Assembly: GCA_013176395.1 (NCBI GenBank)
Contig: JABMLP010000004.1
Coordinates: 868,001 to 932,000 of the forward strand
Direction: 5' to 3'
Length of the DNA stretch: 64,000 nt
Origin: Venturia oleaginea
Lineage: Eukaryota; Ascomycota; Dothideomycetes; Venturiales; Venturiaceae
Made by a program: the position numbers and the translations under genes. The notes under the pieces are model-generated. The model worked only from the letters and a program-made list of their open reading frames with translations. It had not been told where the DNA came from and made no database searches. Below are positions 22,342 through 33,192 of the stretch, one piece after another. How positions within the stretch are numbered: position 1 is the first letter of the stretch; every line of letters begins with the position of its first letter.

Positions 22342-22870
22342 TATAGCTGTTGTGATGAAGAACTGATAGTTGTGATACTCGCCTTATGGGTACTATATAG
22401 ATATACCAGATATCAAACTACCCCCAGCCATCTAACTACCCACGAAGGGCGTCTTCTTTTACTAAATAGCCTATCTTTCATTACCAAACCAGGCGGTTAA
22501 ATATTGATAGAGCAAATTACGACATACGGGGATAAACTGTATTAGACAACTCAAAGATCTATGGATGTACGAGTTACGTACAACAAAATTCGCACGCCAT
22601 GTCACATTTTATTTTCGAAAGCGCGTCTTCAAGGTTATACACATGCTCTCTGACGTTTATGACGCGAGGAAGGTGGATTCGTGGGGTGTCAATATCTTTA
22701 ATTCCCTGCGAAATACTTTACGGCTCTCCTTGGCACGTGGGTGCATCCCGCGAAGATTATGAGCTTTCCATCCTTTTTACCGACTCATTGTGCTTTCCCA
22801 GTGAACGAGGACAAAATCTTAGAAATCGAATTTGATAATATATCGGCCAAGACTCGCTCCACTAATGGCT
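22342..22870 (-). repeat. upstream half of the tandem segmental duplication, copy B
   Basis: Aligns imperfectly with 20185-20905. It contains the presumed promoter of paralogue B and no other gene. Confidence 0.55.
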
Positions 22871-22921
22871 GTCCTCCACTACCTAGAAAGTATGCAAGCG
22901 AAACGTGATGGGATTGGTCTA

Positions 22922-25328
22922 TTACGAGCCCGTTTTTATAACCTCCTCCATACCGTTGTTGTTTTCTAAGGAAAGAAGGACATCCGTCAGTGGGACTGTC
23001 TGTGCTTTAGTATCAGCCTTGCGTAGTGCTGAGTCTTTGCCATCATCGGACTCCACTTCGATTCCCGGAGTCGGCTGAGATCTATTCCTCTCAAGCAGAC
23101 CACAGAACACCGCGGCAAACGGTGCTCTTGCTTCCCAAATCGGCAAACACCAGATCAGTAACGCAGCTACCCAACTCCAGAGGAATACAACAGCCGTCCA
23201 GCCAATGAAAAAATTGCGACTGAATACATACCCAGATCCATACAAAGAGAAAGGAATGATGACCAAGAAAATGGCGACCATAATCGTTGAAACGACCTTT
23301 GCATTCCTCGATGCTCCCGCCAGACCTGCAGGATCCCAATCTGTGCCAAGATCTTCTTTGTCATTGTCATGAGTATAGATTTTATCTCCTAGACGTGGCT
23401 GTCTGGCTTGCATGAAGAAAAGCGTATCCCAATCAAACGCTTCTTTATGAAGTGGCCACATGACTAACCACAAAATCAATGGCACGAACAAACCAACGGT
23501 ACACCCAGCAAACATGGGCAAATTCTCGAAAGTTGTCGCTGGGGTGAGTGCACCATACATGCCCTTCGTTGTACCAAGCCACGCAGCTATAGCAAATATT
23601 GTGCCCATCGGAGGGGAGATGGTCATCCATATTGACGATGCGTGGGCGGAGTTGACTGCGAATGTGATGGGAACGACAGCGGAGCCGAGGACGACACCGA
23701 CAAATTCGAGCATCCAACCCATGGAAATGCCAGAGTAATTCAAGGCTGTGGCTAGAGAGGCAGAGAAGACGGCGAAGGAGAGGGAGATGTGCGAGACGAG
23801 CTTGAGTCGAGAGTCCGAGGCTGTTGGATTGATATCTGGCAATGGAATCGAGTCAGTGGGTGTTCAAGTCAAAGAAAATCGATGGTCTTACATGGCTGAT
23901 AAATATCGAAAGTCACGATCGACGCATGCGCAATAATCTCAGCCGAGAAGGAAGAAGTAACAGCCATAAACAACATCAATATCACAACAGCCGCGCCTCC
24001 CTTGCCCATAACCGCTTGAGCTGCAAGTGGCAAAATCAGAGCATTATTAATCTGATACGTAGTGATCCCACCAGGGACTGGCCAATACTCAGTATTGCTC
24101 AACGCGATTGCCACATAACTCATCGTCGCGCATAGCCCGAGCGGGATCGAAAACTATGCAAAAGCGCCATAGAAGTATCCTTTGACGACTGCGCTAAGTT
24201 CGCCCGCGATGGCTTTTTGACCGTAAGCTGGGTCGACGAAGACGGAGCTGAAACCGGAGACGAGTATAACTGCTACGAGTACGAGACCTTCGCCAGATTG
24301 CATTGTTAGGTAGGAACCATTTTTGGTGCTGAATGCTTGGTTTTTGACGCTATCTGATTGGAGGAGGTCCCAGAGCGCTCCTGGTGAGCCTAAGACGGGC
24401 AGGGAGTCGCTGGCCATGACTTTGAACATGAAGACGAGGAGGATGATGAAGATGACGACTGTGCTAACAATCGAGGCCAGTGAAGAAGTGGTCGATGCTG
24501 CCGAACTCAAGAAGCGGGATATTTGAGTAGACTCAATGCACTGTCTAGCGGAGCAGCGATTTTGAGCATACCCAAATATTCCTACTTGAGTTCAGTGTCC
24601 CATCGATGAACTGGCATTATGTACTGAATATAATCGGATAAGAAAGTGCTCTTCAACCCACCCAGGTATGTGTAGATAACCACACCAAATGGGATCAAAT
24701 AATTCATTGCAGCGACACTGGCTCCAGTCGTGACGTTGAGACAAGCAGAGCCACCAAGCAAAAATGCAGCTGTGATGATGATCTGCACAGAAACGCCATA
24801 GTAAAAATACACCTAAATCAATTAGCACAAACTATCCAAAAGAAAGATCAGGCCCGAGCAACTCACAATATGCGTCGCCGTCCCAAACCGAATGCGAATA
24901 GCCTCTAAAACCGTATTCGCCCTCGGCGCCCGCCTGCTCAACTCAATAGCCATAATCGTATAAAGCACGATTTGAACTGTAGCGGCTGAGGCAAACCACC
25001 ACAGCCCCGCAAACCCATACACATACGTCAACCTCACCGAATTCAAGATAGTTGCAGCATAACACCATGATGACACAACAGCTGCAGAGACGAGAACAGT
25101 CTTGACGCTCTTTTGGGCGGTCAATTGCATAGATGTTGTGGAGGATTCGTGGAGGAAGCGGCGCGAGATGTAGGTTATTACTTTCATTGTTAGGGCGCAA
25201 ACTATGCCGAAGCTTGATGATGTTAATTGAGGTTTACAGATGGTAGTTGAGAGAGGGAATTTACCTAGGACGACGCCGTAAGCGACGCCTTGGGAAAGGG
25301 GAGGCTTGACGATGGTAGAGTCTGCCAT
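22922..25328 (-). pseudogene. DUR3: urea/polyamine transporter of the sodium:solute symporter family, with a nonsense codon
   Basis: Start ATG at 25328. Exon pieces join through introns 24813-24866, 24474-24624 and 23836-23891. The splice at 24624/24474 rebuilds the family motif DYIH-TVVIF. Family marks are PPLSQGVAYGVVLG, SSWCYAAT, ELSRRAPRANT, ASIVTFDIYQP and a C-terminal WPLHKEAFDWDT. The plasma-membrane protein would import urea. Two oddities follow. At 24154-24156 a TAG interrupts GYFYGAFA-stop-FSIPLGL, where relatives have Trp, with reading open on both sides and no splice sites. At 25205-25265 an insertion-like stretch sits where the family is continuous, and I found no splice pair that keeps the frame. 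The gene is probably inactive unless the stop is read through. Confidence 0.85.
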
Positions 25329-25795
25329 TTTGCAATGATATGGGGGAGTGAAAGGAGAGCAAAGCACACAAGGCTTTTCGCAGCGGTTTCGGTTCTTTTA
25401 TCTTCTCTTGAATATATCCCAGGAGGATCGAGCCCAGATCTTACATGGGTAATATGCTTTTCATCGATAAGACAAGTTTAGGTACTTTCCCATCCATTGG
25501 ACAGAACAGGAACTGGTTCTTCGTTTAACCCATTGGGATTGGAGTTGTTGATAGGATTCTCTTCCGTCGGGTCGAGGTGTAGGCTACATGCAAGCGCAGA
25601 CATAAGCGCAGCTCCCGATAAACTTCCCTGGTCTCGATCGTGAACCCCTCATCTTGTTCTCTAAGGCTTAGTCAGTCGCCGACTTTACTAAAGTCAACAT
25701 CGTAACTAACGTCTCTATTATAAGCAGCAGAGTACACAAAACTAAGGAGGTCAACAATCTGGACGAATACGATACTGCTCCAACAGACTTGCAAG
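25329..25795. promoter_or_regulatory. divergent promoter with GATA-factor sites (DUR3 / amidase)
   Basis: Between two divergent starts. Sites matching HGATAR, the core of AreA/Nit2-type nitrogen regulators, occur at 25398-25403 (reverse), 25465-25471, 25549-25554 and 25616-25621. Both flanking genes handle simple nitrogen sources, so nitrogen-catabolite control is a reasonable inference. Four sites in under 500 bp is only suggestive. Confidence 0.5.
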
Positions 25796-27507
25796 ATGGA
25801 AAGCGCATCGGCAAAAGAACCATGGCAGGCCATCGCATCCAGAAAACGAGCTGAATGCGACTCGAAAATCCCGAAAGAATGGCGGATACCACAGCATCTC
25901 CACCCTCTAGCAGAAGCAAACTACGTCCAAGATTTTCCGTCCGAATCAGGCATGCTCACAAAGCAAGAATTGCGAATCACCGAATCGACAGCCTCTGAAG
26001 TTGTGAAGAAAATTGCGACCGCAGAGTGGACGTCGATGGAAGTCGTGAAGGCAATTTGTAAACGAGCAGCCGTGGCGCAACAACTCCTCAACTGCGTGAC
26101 GGAAATTCGTTTCGAGGAGGCTGTGAAGAGGGCGCAAGAATTGGATGAGTATTTGAAGCGGGAAGGAAAGACGGTGGGACCACTTCATGGACATCCGATC
26201 AGCTTCAAAGATCAATTTCAACTCGAAGGCGTCGACTCAACTGTCGGGTATGTTTCTTATGCCGAGAAACCTGCCGCAGAAGATTCGACACTTGTCAGGT
26301 TGCTGGTACAAGCTGGAGCGGTGCCATATGTCAAATCGAATGTGCCTGCCACACTGATGATGGGAGAATCCGTCAATAATGTCTTTGGCCGCACCATCAA
26401 TCCGAGAAACAAGCAATTCACCACGGGAGGATCATCAGGAGGCGAATCAGCATTGATCACTTTCCGCGCCAGTTTCTTGGGTGTTGGTACAGATATTGGT
26501 GGTTCGATTCGTCATCCATGCTCATATACTGGACTTTTTGGATTGAGGCCTTCGCATGGCCGGTTGAGCTATCAGCAAGCTGTTAATACTTATCTTGGAC
26601 AGGAAGCGGTAAGATCTTGTGCTGGGCCGATGTGTCGATCTGCCGAGGATGTGCGAATATTCATGTCCCGTGTGATTGCGCAAAAGCCTTGGTTGTACGA
26701 TCCGCAATGTTTGCCGATCCCGTGGAGAAAAGAGGAAGAGCAACTACCGAAACAGCTGTGCTTTGGCTTCGGAATGGGCGATGGCACGGTGACACCTTCT
26801 CCGCCCTTGAGACGTGCGATGGAAATCAGGAAGGCCAAACTTCTTGCTGCTGGCCATTTGGTAATTGACTACATCCCTTATGAAGTAGCAGAGGCTTCCG
26901 ATATCGTTCACACGATGTGGGCAGCTGATGGTGGAACGGAATTTCGACGTGATACTGATGCATCTGGCGAGCCACTGCATCCGCACCCCGAATCATGGCT
27001 TGGCCACACGTCGAACGCGAAGCCATCCAGCGTTGCTGAAACGTGGCAAAATCAACACCAAAGATCATTGCTGGCGCAGAGCTGGCTAGAGCGATGGCAG
27101 AAGGCTGTCGAAGTGACGGGAACTGGAAGGCCAATCGATGCCTTAATAATGCCTTCGACACCATTCCCTGCAATCCGTCATGACAGAGGATATCCTTGGA
27201 ATTACGGCACTCTGAGTCCGTTGCTTGACATCACCACGGGAATTTTTCCGGTGACTTCTGTTGATCTTGAGAATGACAAAGAGCCGGAAGATTGGAAATC
27301 TATCTCAGCAAAAGACCAGGAAGTTATGGATTATTGTGAGTTCTGAATCTCCCAGAGGTGTGCGGTTGCTGACAAAGTGCAGATGGGGCCCCAGAGAATC
27401 ATGAGAATGCGCTCATAGGCCTTGCCGTAATTGGGCAGCGGTTGGAAGAAGAGAAGATTACAGCGATCCTACAGACTATGCAAGATATTGTGAGTATCGA
27501 TTATTGA
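25796..27507 (+). CDS. amidase (amidase-signature family), acetamidase/general amidase type
   Basis: Exons 25796-27335 and 27383-27507 with a 47-bp intron (GTGAGT..GCTGAC..GCAG) give 554 residues, normal for fungal amidases. The Ser-cisSer-Lys triad is visible: K138 in HPISFKDQF, S213 in TTGGSSGGES, S237 in GTDIGGSIRHP. It hydrolyses amides to an acid and ammonia in the cytosol, and fungal relatives allow growth on acetamide or other amides as nitrogen source. The exact substrate cannot be read from sequence. The divergent urea transporter suggests a shared nitrogen-scavenging role. There are no broken motifs. Confidence 0.9.
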
Positions 27508-28061
27508 AGAACGGCGGCCAGGCGACAAAGAAGGAGGAGGCGGAGATAGGATGATTGGATGTACTCAAACTTCATAGCCCAGCGAAAGCAAACTGAGTAT
27601 ATTTAGAAGTCCCGCATTCGGAGTACTGTATGTCTGGCATATTCGTGTTTCATTGCAGCAAAGCACTCGGCGAATCGAAGTGGTTATGTCGTATTTCCAA
27701 ATTGGCTGGGCAATACTCTCGTATGCTTTCCCGGTTCTTCAATCCTTTGAATCCATTCAAGTATCCTGTGAACTGGTTATAAATCACGTAACAATGGTTT
27801 TGCCGTGCCTCGTGCGTGAAATGGTATTCCGGTTCAAGGCCTGCTTTGTGCCCACGACAGCGGCAAGGTATCTATCAAGAGATTCAAGTTGAGAGAAAGA
27901 TGGAGGAGATGGAGACGAAATGACAACGAAGAGAAGGCGCTCGGGCCACAGAAAGGAACCGCTCCCGGGCTTGCCCGGAGATTACCTCAGCATGTGCTGA
28001 GCTATTCTTTCGTTCCGCATCGTCGACCATCATCATCTTTCCTCCGCCAAACATCTTTTTC
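27508..28061. other. spacer without a supported gene
   Basis: Short open frames only. It contains the 3' end of the amidase and the presumed promoter of the VPS62-domain gene. Confidence 0.4.
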
Positions 28062-29629
28062 ATGTTCTATGGTCATCTGGTGGGACTTCTCCTACCCCTC
28101 GTGTTGGCCACTTCTTCCAACATACTGCTCGTTCCGGAGTACGTGACGAAATATGGTATGTACTTTCTTTTGGGAACTCCTTTAATTCGCGTTCGATATT
28201 GACAGTGTAGCGCCCTTGGTATGGCTGCATTCTGAAGATCCGTTCAGGCCTAGCGATATTGGAGAACACCTCAAGTATACAACGGCAAAGCTGAACGGCG
28301 CCTCCATTTCTGGACTTCCAGTACTCCATCTCGATAATTTAGAGCTCCTCAATGCGTATGGAAAGGAGGCAGCTCTCACCTCCAATGATGATGTTACCAA
28401 TCCAGCTCAATGGTTGTTCGGCGAGGCGCCAAACGCAACTGGCGCTCTGAGTTCTGCCGTTCCTTGCGCAGTCATCATGCTGGAGAAGACGCCTCGAGAT
28501 GTCGATGTCTACTATTTCTATTTCTACTCATACGATCGAGGTGCCAATATCACCCAGGTTCTACCACCCTTTAACCACATCATGGACCCGAACAAAACGG
28601 AACGGAAGATTCACTATGGTGACCATGTCGGCGATTGGGAAAACAACATGATTCGATTCCGCGATGGGGTGCCGACAGGCATCTACTATAGTCAACACAG
28701 TGATGGCCAAGCCTTTGATTGGGATGACGATGTTTTGCAGAAGCAGGCAAGTGACCCGACTTTCTTCCTTGATATACCACGATCCTGAAAACCAATATCT
28801 CGATATCAGACGATATTGATGGTTTTCCAGCGATTGTGAAAAAGTAATCGTCAGGAAATCATTAATACCCATCTCGCGTTCAGGAATTCCAACATAGCTG
28901 GACTATCTTTATCTCCAAAAGTCGAGGAACATGGACTGATCCGTACAAAAGGACAACAATCGACCAGCTGTCTACAGCGCGTACGGCTCGCACGCGAACT
29001 ATGCTACAAAAGGAACCTTTGTTCACGACGACGTGCTGCTCGACTACTGCGATGAGGGACTTCTATGGGATCCCATCAAATCTGCCTATTTCTACCGGCT
29101 GAACGCTGACACATTCACGGTGCAGCGAATCTTCACGAACGACAAGGCTGAACACAAGGCCAGCAACTTGACCTCCTGGTTCTACTACGAGGGACGATGG
29201 GGTGACGAGCAATACCCAGATTCAGATCCTCGACAACGCAAAGTCCCGCATTTCGGCTTACCGAGATTCGTTTCTGGGCCTACAGGGCCTAGGACAAAGC
29301 AACTTATAAGAAAAGGTCTATATCCTGATCATCCGAACAAGAAGACTTGGCTTCAAATTGGTGTCGAAATTGTCATGTTGAAGGGATGGAAACGGTGGGC
29401 GGCGGCTTTCATTTCAGTTGTACTACTCGGCGTGTTGCTTGCCGCCATGATAGTATGTTTTGTACGAGGCGCACACCTGCTTTTAAGTGGTCTACCTTTG
29501 ATTCCACTTATCACACAGAAGTTGAAGCGGAGATTTGAAAGACGAGGTTATCAAAGGGTTGAAACAGAGGAGGACATACGGCTTGATATTCGCGGCAGGG
29601 AGGATTCAGGATATGAGGAACAGGCTTGA
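28062..29629 (+). CDS. VPS62-domain membrane protein, three exons
   Basis: Exons 28062-28155, 28211-28746 and 28952-29629 give 435 residues in one frame. The N-terminus has a signal/anchor (MFYGHLVGLLLPLVLATSS) leading into YAPLVWLHSEDPF, the start of the VPS62 (DUF946) domain. Other family marks are HVGDWENNMIRF, GIYYSQHSDG and RPAVYSAYGSHANYAT. A membrane segment (AAFISVVLLGVLLAAMIVCF) lies about 70 residues from the C-terminus. Yeast Vps62 is linked to vacuolar sorting, but its biochemistry is unknown. The second intron (28747-28951) is unusual: a GC donor (GCAAGT) and 205 bp, with an imperfect hairpin. No other choice I tried restores the domain. Confidence 0.78.
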
Positions 29630-30094
29630 GAAGAGGCATCATTACTGCATGGAACATTACTGATTGAGAAACCGCACATCAAGACCAAATCTTCCAGACT
29701 CCATAGGCTTCAACAAGATACCAGCAACCCATGCAGTTCATCAAATGATCGCATGTGGTGATGTTATGCATGATCTAGACAATCCGAAGAAGGATGCCCG
29801 GGTAGCCAGGAGAATTTCGGTATACTCAAACTTGATGAATCTCCAATGACACATTTACGCATATTCAAAACTCCTCTCTACTATGCGGTCGTGTTACTTT
29901 GCGCTCTTGGTGACATGATCTCTGTAGTCCTACTTTCGATCCATCCGTCTAATTACCAACATCCAATGTTTTTTTTAGCAACCGGATGATGTCGGCTTTT
30001 GCAGCTTAGTGGGTATCGATTTTCAGGTAACTAGCCAAACTCGTTAAAAGACAATCCGAATGCCACACAATCAATGCCCCGTCAACGGGAATGC
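29630..30094. other. spacer without a supported gene
   Basis: Nothing gene-like was found between the VPS62-domain gene and the 3' end of TAF13. Confidence 0.4.
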
Positions 30095-30646
30095 TCAATC
30101 TTCATCACTCCCCAAATCCCCACCCTCAGCCTTCGCACTCTTACTCCTTCCCCTCCCCTTCTTCCGTGCTTTCCCACCTTCATCCTCTCCGCCATCCTTA
30201 TCCTTCTTCGCCCGTTTCGCCGCCCTCTCCTCCTCCTTAGCGACCTTGACCTCATCCGGCGCCTCAAAGAACTTTCTACTTTGCTTCAAATCCCGGTCCG
30301 TCTCAAGTAATTCCTGCACACGGCCGAGTTTCTTGGTATCGTGACGGAGGGCGAAATTGAAGTCGTCGATTTTGAGTTTTTGGCGGCCGGCGTAGCGGGC
30401 GTGGGATTCGGCTTCGTAGCAGATTTCTATGATGTAGCTAAGGATGGAGTGAGTTTGTGTTTGATGAGGTACTTGGGTGAAACCAGGGAAAGGAAGGATT
30501 GCTTACTCGGTAACAGCTTGATCGAGCACCCTAACAGTTTCCGGAAGAGGATCGTGATCGTCGCCGAAAGCTGTGAGCATACCAGCTAGTTCTTCTGGTG
30601 GGAAACTAGGTTGTCCGGTTGGACGGGCGCGTTGACGGACTTCCAT
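30095..30646 (-). CDS. TAF13: TFIID subunit 13 (TAF13)
   Basis: Exons 30507-30646 and 30095-30437 with a 69-bp intron give 160 residues. The histone-fold half reads FGDDHDPLPETVRVLDQAVT, then DYIIEICYEAE and YAGRQKLKIDDFNFALRHD, followed by KKLGRVQELL, the standard TAF13 signature. The C-terminal 60 residues are a charged Lys/Glu/Asp tail that looks disordered. TAF13 pairs with TAF11 in TFIID and helps load TBP at promoters. The ATG at 30646 lies just before the conserved part and no further upstream exon is needed. It is divergent from KSH1, with starts about 450 bp apart. Confidence 0.9.
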
Positions 30647-31092
30647 TGTGAGACTGTGTTGTTGATGTTTGGGAGGACGTGGTTGCGAATTTGTTTCTTA
30701 TGAAGGCGTTGCTTCTCCTGATCAGGTGATGATGAATAGGAATGACCCGAGTGCACAACACAGAGGGTACCTTTGTGATGACTTCTGGTTGATGGAGGTT
30801 TACTTGGAGGTCCCTCGAGGTAGTTGCAATGCGGTGGACTTGGCGACGACGAGCTCCAGTTTGATACCCTATCCCACAACTCGAGTGACCACTCTTTTCA
30901 AAGATTCCGAGCTCTTTATCTCTTTTGATGATTGTCGATGTTTCTTCTCCCAAAGTTCGCCGCAACCAGAATCCCCATGTCATGACTCGTGTCCTCACCA
31001 CCTACAAACTCCATCAACCAACGTATCCACTCCAGATCACCATAACAACTACAACCGCCCTCTGACCACCTCGCGAAACCCCCTCGAACATC

Positions 31093-31433
31093 ATGGTACC
31101 TCCTGCCTTCCCCTCCCCATCCGTATCCCCTCCCATCCGTATCCCCTCCCCATCCGTATCCCCCAAAAACATAGGATCGTACACAAAGCTAATTCCCTCC
31201 CGTAGACAGCAATCTTCAACTTTCAATCCCTCCTCCTCGCCATCCTCCTCCTCATCTGTACCTCAACCTACATTCACTCCATTGTTCCCGGTTTCATGGA
31301 CCGGAACAAAGACGGTATTTTCGGTATCTTCTGGAAATTCGCGCGCATAGGGGAAAGACTAAGCCCGTATGTGAGTTTGGCCTGTATAGGCATGGCAGTA
31401 CGTACAAATTCTCTTATTACGTTGGGCTTGTGA
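31093..31433 (+). CDS. KSH1: Kish/TMEM167-family secretory pathway protein
   Basis: The coding part of exon 1 is only the ATG at 31093-31095, followed at once by GTACCT. Intron 31096-31205 ends CCGTAG, and exon 2 (31206-31433) continues [10 protein letters not shown]. Exon 2 shows [35 protein letters not shown] and LSPYVSL, which is diagnostic. The total is 76 residues if the frame is read to TGA at 31431. A last short intron after GMA (GTACGT at about 31400) is possible. Two membrane helices flank the conserved loop; the protein acts early in the secretory pathway (ER to Golgi). The intron holds three near-copies of CCATCCGTATCCCCTCC. Confidence 0.82.
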
Positions 31434-33192
31434 ATTAATGAAGGCATGGGAGAGGGGAGGAGAGACGAGAAGAAGCAGAAGAGAGGAAATCCGAGGATAG
31501 AGCAACGAGTGGGAGAAGAGGTGGGACTCGCCATGATTGATTGTGAAATCGGTGTGCCATCACAGCGGGACCTTTATCTCATGACGTGGCATCTGTTAAC
31601 CCACTACATGAAGAGGGCACTTTAAAGAAGAGGAAGTTGGTCGTGTGCATAGGCTAACGATTGGCAGGTCAGCGTGTTCTTTTACAGCTAAATACATACT
31701 CTGGTCGGCGGAAAGAGAAAGGACGAGCGCGATTTTACGAGTAGGATATACCGGGCCCTTACGACAGGCTCAGCGGGATATGAATTTGATTCATGCATAG
31801 CAAGGCGTTCATGGGAATACTTCAGAAGCGAGTATGGACTCAGCGCATGTATAACAAAAACAAAGACAATACAAAGATCAAAACAACCAAACCCATAACA
31901 AATCAATCAACAATGTCAAAAGATCCCAAGCATCATTGACCAGAGCAACAACCAAACCATCCCATCCCATCCCATCCCACTCCGCATCAATCCTACACCT
32001 CCCCCTCCACAATCTCCAACACCAACCCCCTCTTCCCAAAATAAGCCCTCCTCATCCCAAACTTCTCAAAGCCAATCTCTCGATCTTCAAAAAAATCCAC
32101 CAAAACGCATTCCGATCCCCAATCCCTCCCGTCCCTTCCAAATCCTCAATTCCAGCTTACCATATCCACCATAATCCTCCAACAAGCCATCATATCGTGG
32201 TAGCGGAAAAAGACCTTTCCCTTCCAGCCTTGCCTCCCACAGCGGTCGGCGACAGCGCGAAACAGTCCTTTCGAAAAAAACGCCCTTCCTTACACGCAAA
32301 CATCTCCATCACTACACCGTAGAGTTTGGAATAGGTGGAAGAACGCCTGTGCTCTATCTAGCCCTAGACGTAGGGTTACCCAGGCGTACGTACCAGACGT
32401 TGCAGGAATTTTTCGGGTATATCGCAGTGAATTGACAATGTTTCGATGGAATACAAGTGTTGAGGGGTATTTTCTGAGAGTCTGTTCACGCCTTTGCACT
32501 GCTGATCCAGATGGAAAGGAAAACAAAGCAGTTAGAAGACTTGTACCTGCAAAAAAAAAGCGTTCCAAGATCCCTCAGAACATAAGCCTCTCAGAAATCA
32601 CAGCAAACCTCACATCCAAAGCAAAAAGACAAGACACCATCATAATATAAATACAGGGCGTTCATCAAAATAAAAAAAGTCTAGTAGTTCTATATATACA
32701 AGTCATACCACGAGCTCGAGAACCCCGAGCCGATCAGGAAAGAGTTACTAATCAAAACAATGTCTGAGAAGAGATGAGGTGCTATTGATAAATCACCGGT
32801 CCAGCTCCTCTCCAGGAGCCTCCCAAAAAAACCAAATGATGATGATGATGATGATGATGATGATAACAATGGAAGAAAGTCGGAAATACCTCTTGCACCG
32901 CACACTCCCGACAAAGGAAGCGTGAGAAGCATGCAACAATAATAGATCCCGCTCCCATCCATTCCCAGCCGCCCAACCAAGCCCGTCCCGTACCATACCC
33001 CGAAGGCCCCCAACACATCATCCCATGTGTTTAATCCGCTTTTGCCATTCAACGCCGAGCTAACGTAGCAAAGTGACTGTTTACCCAAATACCTCCATAA
33101 TGAGACGCACTTTTTCGATTGGGGAGAGTATCGCGAAGAAGAAAAAAATGAATAGGCCGTTACATCCGCCCCCCTTAACTCGCACACGTAAC
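31434..33192. other. spacer without a supported gene
   Basis: It contains CCATC repeats at about 31968-31980, an ATG trinucleotide microsatellite at 32836-32863, and short frames without domain motifs. A minus-strand segment at about 31993-32095 (FFEDREIGFEKFGMRRAYFG) is coding-like, but I could not connect it to other exons or name it. Confidence 0.35.

Noticed and set aside
31993..32568. Coding-like minus-strand segments ending in a Glu-rich C-terminus
   Set aside because: I could not connect the pieces through splice sites or recognise a family, so no gene is called.
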